The position numbers were made by a program, and so were the translations under genes. Source: an uncultured Clostridium sp. (GTDB lineage: Bacteria; Bacillota; Clostridia; TANB77; CAG-508). From it: DNA of 64,000 nt. The notes below the pieces were generated by a model. That model was given only the letters and a program-made list of their open reading frames with translations. It did no database searches and was not told the DNA's origin. The stretch is from positions 1 to 64,000 of the forward strand of contig CAOKPI010000004.1 of assembly GCA_948470605.1 (NCBI GenBank). The letters run 5' to 3'. Position 1 is the first letter of the stretch. Each line of letters begins with the position of its first letter. Shown here piece by piece: positions 55,241 to 64,000 of the stretch.

Positions 55241-57709
55241 TCCTTCGGTTTGTTCTGCAGTCTCACTTGTTCCCATCTTTAATTCATTCCATTTTTCTAA
55301 AGACATGAGTACCTCTCTTGGTTTGCTACCCTGATAACCAGAGATAACACCTCTTTCCTCCATTTGGTCAATAATTCTTCCAGCTCTGGCATACCCCACT
55401 TTAAATCTCCTTTGAATAAAGGAGGTAGAAGCTTGTCCTGTTTCCACAACGGTTTGAATTGCCTCCATTAAAAATGGGTCAGTATCATCATCTTCTGTTG
55501 CTTCTTGTGCTAATTCTTTATCTGTTTTATTGCTATTTTCGATACTCTCTAAAATATCTTCACTATAAGTAGCAGTCCCATTTGACTTAACAAAATCTAC
55601 GATTTTTTCCACTTCATCATCTGTCACAAATGCACCTTGCACTCTTGCTGGCTTTGGTGCTCCTGATGGGAAATAAAGCATATCGCCTTTTCCTAGCAAT
55701 TTTTCAGCCCCTACACTATCTAGAATTGTTCTAGAGTCTACTTGAGAAGATACCGCAAAGGCAATTCTAGATGGCACATTGGCTTTAATCAATCCCGTAA
55801 TAACATCAACAGATGGTCTTTGTGTCGCAATTACTAAATGCATGCCAGCTGCCCTTGCTTTTTGTGCCAATCGACAGATAGCATCTTCTACATCATTTTT
55901 AGCTACCATCATTAAGTCTGCTAACTCATCTACAATAATCACAATTTGTGGCAATTGTCCAACATTCTCGTCTTTTTCAATGGCTTTGTTATATCCTTTT
56001 AAATCTCTAACTCCTTTTTCAGCAAACAAATTGTATCGATTATCCATTTCTTGTACTGCCCATGCTAATGCTCCTGCTGCTTTTCTTGGGTCTGTTACCA
56101 CTGGAATTAACAAATGAGGGATACCATTATACACAGATAATTCTACTACTTTAGGGTCTACCATAACAAATTTCACTTCACTTGGTTTGGCATGATAAAT
56201 GATACTCGTAATAATCGTATTGATACATACACTCTTTCCTGAACCAGTGGAACCTGCAATTAGAACATGTGGCATCTTGGCAATATCTGCTAATTGCACA
56301 TTTCCTGCTACATCTTTTCCTAAGGCAATGGCCAATTTAGATTCACAATCTCTAAAAGTATCGCTATCTAGAACTTCTCTTAAATGAACGGCTTCCCTTT
56401 CAGAATTTGGCACTTCAATTCCAACGGCTTGCTTTCCTGGTATGGGTGCTTCAATACGAATGGTTTCTGCTGCTAAATTAAGAGCAATATCATCTGCCAA
56501 ATTGGCAATTTTACTAACTCGTACGCCTTCTGCTGGCTTTAATTCATATCGAGTAATCGCTGGTCCTACGGAAACATTTTCTACTTTTGCTGAAACATTA
56601 AAACTATGTAATGTCCTTTGTAATTTAGTTGCTGTATCGGTTAACGCTTTTGCTCCTCCTCGTAAGGCTTTTTTACTACCTTTACTCAAGATTTCTATTG
56701 GTGGATATTCATAATGTTCATCTTCTACTGTGATAGCATGCTCTAATTGCAAAACTGCTTTCGTCTTTTCCTCTTTCTGTTCTTCTACATCTTTGAATAA
56801 ATTACTTTCAATCACATCTGGTTCCATTTCTGGAGCAGTATCATCTATATCTGGTACTTGCATTTTTCTTCTTTCTTGTTTAGCTTGTAACTTAGATTGT
56901 TTGGTTAATGGTTCTAAATCTTCTCCACTATGGTCATATTTTTTTAATCCAACCTTTTCTCCTATATTATCCATAAACGTACCACCATAGTTAATTTTGA
57001 TTGGTTCGCTCATTTGCTCTTTTTCTTGCCTTTCTATTTCTTTTTGTGCTAATCTTTCTTCTTTCTCTCTTCTTCTACGTTGCGCTGGTGTTTCTCTTTC
57101 TTCCTTCTCTAGTTGTTTACGAAATCCCTCTCTTTCTGCCATTCTTTCCTCTTTTCGTTCCTCCGCTTTTTCTAGCAAGTTATTAATCCATTCCGATAAA
57201 TTAATTTTAAAAGTAAACACAATTAATATAATAGCAATTCCTAAGCAAAGAATAATAGCTCCTATATTTCCTAGTAATTTCGTAAGAGGTACCGCACCGC
57301 AAGCGCCAATGGCTCCTCCTCCTTTACTTTGGGAGCCTAAAAGATACGCATCTTTTACAATTTCTGATAATTCTTTATTGATTTGTAATTCACTCGATGA
57401 AATTTGAAATACACTAAATAAGATGGATAAACTAACTAATAAGATACCATATTGTATTAACTTTGGATTCAGTTCTTCGCTTCCCTCTGAGGCTAATTTT
57501 ATAGCAATAACAAATATTCCTATTGGTAATATATATTGTGCAATCCCTACCATTCCACCTAATATTTCATTTAATTTCACACCAATCATTCCAGATTTTG
57601 TATAGATTAAAACTGCTACAAGAATACTTAGTATAATCAAAGTAACCACTGTCATATCTGCTTTTGATGCTTTATTTTTTTTCTTTTTATATCGTCTCTT
57701 TTTTGCCAA
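55238..57709 (-). CDS. ftsK: FtsK/SpoIIIE DNA translocase
   Basis: [40 protein letters not shown], gamma domain [26 protein letters not shown]. Confidence 0.96.
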   Translation of the reverse strand: MAKKRRYKKKKNKASKADMTVVTLIILSILVAVLIYTKSGMIGVKLNEILGGMVGIAQYILPIGIFVIAIKLASEGSEELNPKLIQYGILLVSLSILFSVFQISSSELQINKELSEIVKDAYLLGSQSKGGGAIGACGAVPLTKLLGNIGAIILCLGIAIILIVFTFKINLSEWINNLLEKAEERKEERMAEREGFRKQLEKEERETPAQRRRREKEERLAQKEIERQEKEQMSEPIKINYGGTFMDNIGEKVGLKKYDHSGEDLEPLTKQSKLQAKQERRKMQVPDIDDTAPEMEPDVIESNLFKDVEEQKEEKTKAVLQLEHAITVEDEHYEYPPIEILSKGSKKALRGGAKALTDTATKLQRTLHSFNVSAKVENVSVGPAITRYELKPAEGVRVSKIANLADDIALNLAAETIRIEAPIPGKQAVGIEVPNSEREAVHLREVLDSDTFRDCESKLAIALGKDVAGNVQLADIAKMPHVLIAGSTGSGKSVCINTIITSIIYHAKPSEVKFVMVDPKVVELSVYNGIPHLLIPVVTDPRKAAGALAWAVQEMDNRYNLFAEKGVRDLKGYNKAIEKDENVGQLPQIVIIVDELADLMMVAKNDVEDAICRLAQKARAAGMHLVIATQRPSVDVITGLIKANVPSRIAFAVSSQVDSRTILDSVGAEKLLGKGDMLYFPSGAPKPARVQGAFVTDDEVEKIVDFVKSNGTATYSEDILESIENSNKTDKELAQEATEDDDTDPFLMEAIQTVVETGQASTSFIQRRFKVGYARAGRIIDQMEERGVISGYQGSKPREVLMSLEKWNELKMGTSETAEQTEG

Positions 57710-57727
57710 TTTTTACACCTTCCCTTT

Positions 57728-57796
57728 GGGACATGGGGACGTAGATAATGTCCCTATTTTGAGTATTCAGGGACATTATCTACGTCCCCATGTCCC
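57728..57796. repeat. REPIN-like pair, family A
   Basis: gggacatggggacgtagataatgtccc ... gggacattatctacgtccccatgtccc. Confidence 0.85.
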
Positions 57797-57864
57797 CATC
57801 TCCTAAAAAGCCAGATACAAAAGTCATTGTTTCGTGACTTCTGACATCTGACTTTTGATTTTTC

Positions 57865-58368
57865 TTATTTTAATTCTTTTCTACTGTTTTGTATTGTTTT
57901 TATGGTATCTTCTAATGAAAGTTGCATTAGATTTAACGCTTCTGTCATATTACTTCCTAATTTCTCCAATGTGTCATTTAATACATCTTCTGTGTTGGCT
58001 AATAAACTATCTGCATATTCTTTGGTTCCTGCTGATATTTCTCTTGACATTTCATTAGCTGTTTCTATAATTTCTGTTTTTTGGTCATATGCTTTTCTCG
58101 TTATTTCATGCTCATCAATCATTGCTATAATTCTATTTTCTGCTTCTTTTACAATTCCATCTGCTTCCTTTTGAGCTTCTACTAAAATACGTTGTCTCTC
58201 TTCTTTTACCCATTTGGCTTGCTTTAATTCATCTGGGAGTTTAATTCGGATTTCTTTTATTAAATCTAACATTTGCTCTCTATCAACTAATCCCTTCGAA
58301 GAAAATGGTAGATTTCTACTCGTCTCTAATAATTCCTCCAACGTTTCTAATAATGTAAATATTTCCAT
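57865..58368 (-). CDS. V-type ATPase subunit H-like coiled-coil protein
   Basis: KEERQRILVEAQKEADGIVKEAENRI. Confidence 0.6.
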   Translation of the reverse strand: MEIFTLLETLEELLETSRNLPFSSKGLVDREQMLDLIKEIRIKLPDELKQAKWVKEERQRILVEAQKEADGIVKEAENRIIAMIDEHEITRKAYDQKTEIIETANEMSREISAGTKEYADSLLANTEDVLNDTLEKLGSNMTEALNLMQLSLEDTIKTIQNSRKELK

Positions 58369-58371
58369 GGT

Positions 58372-58933
58372 TTACCCCTTTCTTTTCTGGTTTAAGAAGA
58401 TAAGATGTACTCTTCCATATTTCCTTTGATCCATGATTTCTATTTCTAATGTTTCTAATTGTTGCTTTATTCTTTTTTCTTGGTCTGTCTCAATCACAAG
58501 GATACTATCTTGATGGATTAAATCCTTTTCTAGTATCATTTTAACAGCCTCATAGGCAAAATCTGTTTGATAGGGTGGGTCAATAAATATAATATCTAGT
58601 TTTTCTTTTATTTTTGTTTTTAATAATTCTTCAAATGTTGCTTGATATAATTCTATTTGTTCTTTAGTATGTGTCTTTTCCATATTCTTTTCAATGATTC
58701 GTATTGCCTGTTTGGATTGGTCGCATAAAATAGCTTTTTTAGCTCCTCTACTGATTGCTTCTATTCCGACAAGCTCCACTTCCTGAAAATAAATCTAGAA
58801 AAATACTATCTAAAATTCTGTATTGAAGAATATTAAATAAGGATTCTCTTACTCTATCTAATGTGGGTCTCGTGTTTTCTCCTTCTAATGTGTATAATTT
58901 TGTTCCTTTTGCTTTTCCACCTATTATTCTCAT
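58372..58933 (-). CDS. rsmD: 16S rRNA (guanine966-N2)-methyltransferase RsmD, split by a +1 event at CGG 58766..58768
   Basis: [63 protein letters not shown]. Confidence 0.94.
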
Positions 58934-59099
58934 ACTTTACCTTTCTTTGATATTACTATTTTATTCTTTTTTTTTGTAATGTCAAGAGTATTCATAGAAA
59001 TGTAACATACATTTAACAGTTCTGTAATATACATCCTAATTTGTAACATTTTTCTATTTAAAATACTAAAAGCAGGTAGGATAAAACAAAAACTCGTAA

Positions 59100-59138
59100 A
59101 ATAAAAAAACTACCTATTTCCATAGACAGTTTTCTTTT
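59100..59138 (-). terminator. Rho-independent terminator
   Basis: AAACTGTCTAT-GGAA-ATAGGTAGTTTTTTT in minus orientation. Confidence 0.65.
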
Positions 59139-59145
59139 GTACTTT

Positions 59146-59604
59146 TTATAGTTCCTCATTTTTATTAATCTCTTTTAATAATTCTAGTTGTGATATTAAC
59201 AAAGATTCCATTTTTGCTTTATAGATATCAAATTGTTTTTTTACATCTTCTAATTCTTTCCTTTTGGCTACAATTTCATTATCCATGTCACTTGCTTTCT
59301 TTTGAGCTAAACCTTTTGCTTCCTTTATAATTTGGTCTGCTTGTTGTTGTGCTACACTTTTCACATCTTCTGCTGTGGATTGAGCCATTAATAAAGTACT
59401 TTGTAATGTTTCTTCTATTGTTCTATAATGTTCTAAATTTTGGGTTAATTCTTCTACTTTCGCTCTTAATTCTGTTGTTTCTTTATAATTTTTTGAATAG
59501 TCTTCTGTTAAATCATCCAAGAAATCATCCACTTCTTCTACACTATATCCATTCATCATTTGTTTTGAGAATTTTTTATTTTCTATATCTAACGGCGTTA
59601 TCAT
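59146..59604 (-). CDS. DivIVA domain protein
   Basis: ITPLDIENKKFSKQMMNGYSVEEVDDFLDDLTEDY. Confidence 0.92.
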   Translation of the reverse strand: MITPLDIENKKFSKQMMNGYSVEEVDDFLDDLTEDYSKNYKETTELRAKVEELTQNLEHYRTIEETLQSTLLMAQSTAEDVKSVAQQQADQIIKEAKGLAQKKASDMDNEIVAKRKELEDVKKQFDIYKAKMESLLISQLELLKEINKNEEL

Positions 59605-59628
59605 TGTTTTCCTCCTTAAATAGACGGA

Positions 59629-60111
59629 CTAATTTACTCCGTTATTTTTTAACCAAGAAACAGAAAGCTTGCTTTTCATTTCTTCTCTTGCCATTTCATT
59701 TGAAATTTCATAATTAGATGGTGCTACTAAAAAGATAGAATTTGATACTTTTTGAATGTATCCATCTAATGCGTAAACTCCACCACTAATAAAATCTACA
59801 ATTCTTCTAGCAACATCTTTGTTAACATATTCCAAATTAACAATGACAGATTTCTTTTCTTTTAAAAAGCTACAAATTTCATCTGATTGTTCAAATGTTG
59901 TAGGTTGTGATATTACCATTTTAATTGCATTAGCATTTGCTTGTGGCATATTAACTACTTTATCTTTGTTTCTTCTTCCAAATATTTTTTTATCTTCTAC
60001 TATTTCTTCCTCATCTTCATACTCATATACATCCTCTTCTTCGTATCCGTCATCTTCTACTGGATCCATTCCAAATAGATCAAATACTTTGTTCATTAAT
60101 GCTCCTGACAT
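59629..60111 (-). CDS. sepF: Cell division protein SepF
   Basis: ADDICSFLKEKKSVIVNLEYVNKDVARRIVDFISGGVYALDGYIQKVSNSIFLVAP-like region. Confidence 0.92.
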   Translation of the reverse strand: MSGALMNKVFDLFGMDPVEDDGYEEEDVYEYEDEEEIVEDKKIFGRRNKDKVVNMPQANANAIKMVISQPTTFEQSDEICSFLKEKKSVIVNLEYVNKDVARRIVDFISGGVYALDGYIQKVSNSIFLVAPSNYEISNEMAREEMKSKLSVSWLKNNGVN

Positions 60112-60235
60112 AAAAAAACCCTCCTAAAATATTTCCTTTGTTTTATTTTCTTAAGTATCTACTTTTTTTTCAATATTGTCAATCTTTTTCACTAATGTTA
60201 TTAAATTTTAATATTTTTGTAATATTTTTGTAATA

Positions 60236-61522
60236 TTATTCCAAATAATTCAAATTTGGATTTAATAATATTTCATCATAAAGTGAAATCTTTTTATAAG
60301 CTACAATTTCCTCATTGGTAAACCCTAATTTCTTTAATTCATCTGTTGTATAAGACTCAACAATGGCATATTTTTCTCCCTGTTTTTTTATTTTTACTAG
60401 TATTTTATTCAAGTATCCTGCTCTATTTCTAACAACATAATTCAAATTATCTTCTTCCAGAATTGCTTGATTTGGCACTTTTAGTCCAGAATCATCCCAC
60501 CAAATTAAATTAAAAGAAATTTTTCTATAATTAATTAGTTCTTCTATTTCCTTTTCTATTTTCAATATCATTACTATTTCTTTTTCGTCTTCTTCAATAA
60601 GATTCGTTATTTCTGCTGATATTTCCCTATTATTGGATAATCTAATTTTTACCTTTTGTCCAATTTCTGCATTCTTCGCTTCTTCTGAAGAAGATATGGT
60701 TACAATATAACAAGAAAAATTATCAATTATTTTTCCACTCTCTTCACTTGTTGCTACTATCTTTCCTGTTTTTAAATCTAAATTTTCTAAGTATTCTTTA
60801 CTTAAAGAACTAAAATTGTCTGGTGTTAGTGTTTCCTCTAGCCCATCTACTTTATAAGATACAATGCCACTCATAGGTGCTTTTACATATTCTGCACCAG
60901 AATTCAATTGACTCTCATAGCCTTTTCTTTGCTCTATTAACTGATTCAAATAAGAACCTTTAGGGCTTAAATCTCCTGCTATTTGTGCCTTTTTGGTTAC
61001 TAGATTACTAATTTCCTTTTTATATTCAACTAATTTGATACTATCTGTTATTTGGTTAATATCCGCTACTTTCTCATCAATCTGATTTTCTAGCAATTTC
61101 ATATCAGAACTAAATAAACTGGTATCCTTTAGCATAACTTCTTGTATTTTATTGTCTAAATCCGCTATTTTTGTTTTTAATGCTTCTTCATTTGTACTAT
61201 AATAGCGAAATATATTTTCATCTTTAGCCGCTCTTTCTCCTTCTGATTTTATTTGCATCATTCCATTTTTATAATTTTCACCTTTTACTACTTTTTCATT
61301 ACGAATTACATACCCAATGTCTGTTTCCTCTTGGTATAATTTTCCCTCTTCAATCGTAAAAATATCAGTTGGTTGTTTCACTAGAAGATAGATAGCATAA
61401 GCTATGTAAAACAGAATGGCAATAAAGGCAAAATATAGCATAATTTTTTTCTTCTGCCAAGATGCTATGTTTTTTTTATTTTTTATCCTCTTACTCTTTT
61501 TCTCCTCCAAATTTAATCTCAT
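60236..61522 (-). CDS. HlyD-like membrane fusion/adaptor protein
   Basis: Single N-terminal TM, coiled coil, YVKAPMSGIVSYKVDGLE barrel-sandwich segment. Confidence 0.7.
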   Translation of the reverse strand: MRLNLEEKKSKRIKNKKNIASWQKKKIMLYFAFIAILFYIAYAIYLLVKQPTDIFTIEEGKLYQEETDIGYVIRNEKVVKGENYKNGMMQIKSEGERAAKDENIFRYYSTNEEALKTKIADLDNKIQEVMLKDTSLFSSDMKLLENQIDEKVADINQITDSIKLVEYKKEISNLVTKKAQIAGDLSPKGSYLNQLIEQRKGYESQLNSGAEYVKAPMSGIVSYKVDGLEETLTPDNFSSLSKEYLENLDLKTGKIVATSEESGKIIDNFSCYIVTISSSEEAKNAEIGQKVKIRLSNNREISAEITNLIEEDEKEIVMILKIEKEIEELINYRKISFNLIWWDDSGLKVPNQAILEEDNLNYVVRNRAGYLNKILVKIKKQGEKYAIVESYTTDELKKLGFTNEEIVAYKKISLYDEILLNPNLNYLE

Positions 61523-61583
61523 TCCCTTCTTAAATTATCGGTTATGCAGTTGGGAGTTATTACATAAAAATAAATAGAATTTT

Positions 61584-62501
61584 TTAACTATTTAAATTTT
61601 TTATGATAATATCAATATTATCCTCCACATTTGCTTGACCATCCAACCACACGGTCTGCTTATTTTTACGAAACCAAGTCATTTGTCTTTTAGCATATCT
61701 TCTCGTCTCCCTTTTTATCTTTTCTATCATTTCTTCTTTGGTTATATGTCCCTCTAAAAATTCCACTACTTCTTTATAACCCAATCCTTGCATAGCAGTT
61801 GGAAAATACTTATGTTTTTTTAGAATTTCCTCTACTTCTTGTATTAAGCCTTCTTTTATCATATTATCAACTCTTTGATTAATTCTTTCATATAAAATTT
61901 GTCTATCCCATGCTAAAGCATAAACTTGATAATCATATTCTGGTGGATTTTTTCTGGATTCTATTTCCTGTTCTGTTTTTGTTTTCCCTGTTGCGTGATA
62001 AATTTCTAATATTCTAAGAATTCTTTTGGTATCGTTTTGACTAATCTTTTGAATCGCTAATGAATCAATTGCTTTTGCTTCTTCGTATATTTTTTCTAAA
62101 CCTTCTATTTCTACTCTTTCCTCTAGTTGTTTTCGATATTCCAAATCAAATTCTAAATTGGGATATTCTATTTCATAAATCAAACTATCAATATAAAGAC
62201 CTGTTCCTCCTACTATAATAGGAATTTTTCCTTTTGCTACTATTTCTTTGATTGCCTGTTTCGCATCCCTTTTATAATCTGCCACACTGTATCTTTCCTC
62301 TGGAGAAACAAAATCTAATAAATAGTGTTGGATTCCTTGCTTTTCTTCTTCGGTTGGCTTAGCTGTACCAATATCCATTTCTTGATAAATCTGCATAGAA
62401 TCGCAAGAAATAATTTCTCCCTCCACTTTTTTAGCTAATTCAATAGATAGCTTGGTTTTTCCAGAAGCTGTTGGTCCACATATCACAATTACTTTTTCCA
62501 T
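61584..62501 (-). CDS. miaA: tRNA dimethylallyltransferase
   Basis: VIVICGPTASGKTKLSIELA, ISCDSMQIYQEMDIGTAKP, GGTGLYIDSLIYE. Confidence 0.96.
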   Translation of the reverse strand: MEKVIVICGPTASGKTKLSIELAKKVEGEIISCDSMQIYQEMDIGTAKPTEEEKQGIQHYLLDFVSPEERYSVADYKRDAKQAIKEIVAKGKIPIIVGGTGLYIDSLIYEIEYPNLEFDLEYRKQLEERVEIEGLEKIYEEAKAIDSLAIQKISQNDTKRILRILEIYHATGKTKTEQEIESRKNPPEYDYQVYALAWDRQILYERINQRVDNMIKEGLIQEVEEILKKHKYFPTAMQGLGYKEVVEFLEGHITKEEMIEKIKRETRRYAKRQMTWFRKNKQTVWLDGQANVEDNIDIIIKNLNS

Positions 62502-62513
62502 CTCGTCACTTCC

Positions 62514-62942
62514 TTATTGCATCGAATGATACACCTTTAAAATTCCCTCTTGTGTATCTCTCATATATCCTCTTTCAAAAATAAGACATATTACAAAAAT
62601 AATAACTAGTATTCCTATCCTTTTTATGAATTGTTCTTGTTCTATTTCATTTTCTTCTATCTTAGCCAACATTTTTGCCATTTGTGGCATAACAATCATT
62701 CCATTGATACCTGAGAAAATGGCCACTAACATATTTTGTACACTATTTTGCATTTCTATATTTTGATAATTCATTCCTTGTTTCGTTGTCTGAAAAATAA
62801 TCCATGTAATACCATATATTAAAATGATTCCTATCAAAATCATCACTACTTTTTTTGTTTTTTCGATGGAACCTAAGCTTTGCCATGTCCAAGCAATTAA
62901 AATAACATACACTAGGATGGCTGTTATTATAATAAAAGTCAT
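62514..62942 (-). CDS. Hypothetical membrane protein
   Basis: Four predicted TM segments, between miaA and mutL. Confidence 0.5.
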   Translation of the reverse strand: MTFIIITAILVYVILIAWTWQSLGSIEKTKKVVMILIGIILIYGITWIIFQTTKQGMNYQNIEMQNSVQNMLVAIFSGINGMIVMPQMAKMLAKIEENEIEQEQFIKRIGILVIIFVICLIFERGYMRDTQEGILKVYHSMQ

Positions 62943-62985
62943 TTATTACCCTCCTCTCACAAGGTCTCTTTTCCAATTGATATTT

Positions 62986-63969
62986 CTATTTTCTGGCAAA
63001 CTTTCTCTCAATATCATATTGCGTCATTTTAATTACTGTTGGTCTACCATGTGGGCAAGTAAATGGATTTGGTAATACTAGCAACTTGTCCATTAAAGAC
63101 TCTACCTCTCTTTCGTCTAATGCCATATTTGCTTTTACTGCCGCTTTACATGCTACCGTTGCTATAAATTTTTCTTCTTTTTCTTGTTTCGCTGTTCTTG
63201 CCACTGTATTAATTTCATCCAATGTTTCCAAAAATAATTCTTTGGTATCTAAATCAATACATACGGTTGGTGCTCCCATTAGCTTTATCGTGTTTTCTCC
63301 AAATTCCTCTAACATAAATCCAGCTTTCTCAAACATTGCCATATTTTCTTTGGCAATCTCCATTTCTTTATGTGTTAATGTGATAACATCTGGTAATAAT
63401 AGCATTTGAGAATCTTTATTTTTCTCACTATAATAGTTTTTCTTTACTTTCTCATACATAATTCTTTCATGTGCTGCATGTTGGTCTAATAGATACATTT
63501 CTTTGTCAATTTCTAATATGATATAAGTATTGAAAACAATGCCAACAAATTTATAAGTTGGTTTTTGAAACTCCTCTATTTCTTCGAATACTGATATATT
63601 ATCTTTTACAATATCAATCGCATTTGTTTTTTGTTCTTCTTTTTCTCGCTCTGTTTCCTCTTGAATTGGCTCTGTTCCAAACATTTTCGTGTACATTTCG
63701 TTAAAGTCATTGGAATCTACTTGTGAATGATTATCTAAGTCCTCCGTGTTTTGTTCCACTTCCTCCGCTTCTTTTGTATTTTCTATGGTTTCTTCCTTTT
63801 CTACCACCTCTTCTGCTAGTTGTATTTCATTAGATACCTCTTTTTCTATGTCTACTTTTTCCTCCTGCTTGTCTTCTTTGTTTTCTAGTTGATACGCTAC
63901 CTCTGGTTCTTCCAGAGTTGTTTCTGCAACCTTTTTCTCTTGTAATTCTTTTTCCATTTTCTGTTTCAT
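62986..63969 (-). CDS. mutL: DNA mismatch repair protein MutL, C-terminal part (gene continues beyond the window)
   Basis: MYLLDQHAAHERIMYEKVK, ATVACKAAVKANMALDEREV, NPFTCPHGRPTVIKM. Confidence 0.92.
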   Translation of the reverse strand: MKQKMEKELQEKKVAETTLEEPEVAYQLENKEDKQEEKVDIEKEVSNEIQLAEEVVEKEETIENTKEAEEVEQNTEDLDNHSQVDSNDFNEMYTKMFGTEPIQEETEREKEEQKTNAIDIVKDNISVFEEIEEFQKPTYKFVGIVFNTYIILEIDKEMYLLDQHAAHERIMYEKVKKNYYSEKNKDSQMLLLPDVITLTHKEMEIAKENMAMFEKAGFMLEEFGENTIKLMGAPTVCIDLDTKELFLETLDEINTVARTAKQEKEEKFIATVACKAAVKANMALDEREVESLMDKLLVLPNPFTCPHGRPTVIKMTQYDIERKFARK

Positions 63970-64000
63970 TTCTTTTAATTGTTCTAATACATCTGATGTA

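Overview
This is a 64 kb AT-rich Clostridia/Firmicutes-like chromosomal window. Nearly all genes are on the minus strand. Contents from left to right: an exopolysaccharide/capsule locus (about 0.04-13 kb); argS, galE, cysS and a class A PBP; the truB-nrnA-rbfA-infB-ylxQ-ylxR-nusA-rimP operon; hemW, whiA and prmC; a small mobilizable element with a MobV relaxase and large serine recombinase (about 34.9-40.5 kb); a Val-Asp-Phe tRNA cluster; a cysteine desulfurase/ferredoxin-thioredoxin locus; a GH15 enzyme; ftsK/spoIIIE; rsmD; divIVA/sepF; miaA; and partial mutL. The main observation is that nine conserved genes (GT4, argS, rimP, whiA, MobV relaxase, serine recombinase twice, ferredoxin-thioredoxin, beta-CASP MBL twice, rsmD) are broken at 11 places. 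Every break is an in-frame CGG triplet, and skipping only the C (reading CGGN as GGN = Gly) restores the conserved protein. In a hand scan of the window, in-frame CGG is otherwise almost absent (two exceptions, both small uncharacterised genes in or beside the accessory region), while out-of-frame CGG is common (about 90 cases). This fits programmed or obligatory +1 frameshifting, or quadruplet decoding CGGN = Gly, at an otherwise unused CGG codon. Other items are two families of REPIN-like inverted palindromes and several long fold-back intergenic elements. Two of those elements share a core but have different, self-complementary outer stems, and one is nested inside a REPIN. All inferences come from reading the sequence by eye; no searches were run.
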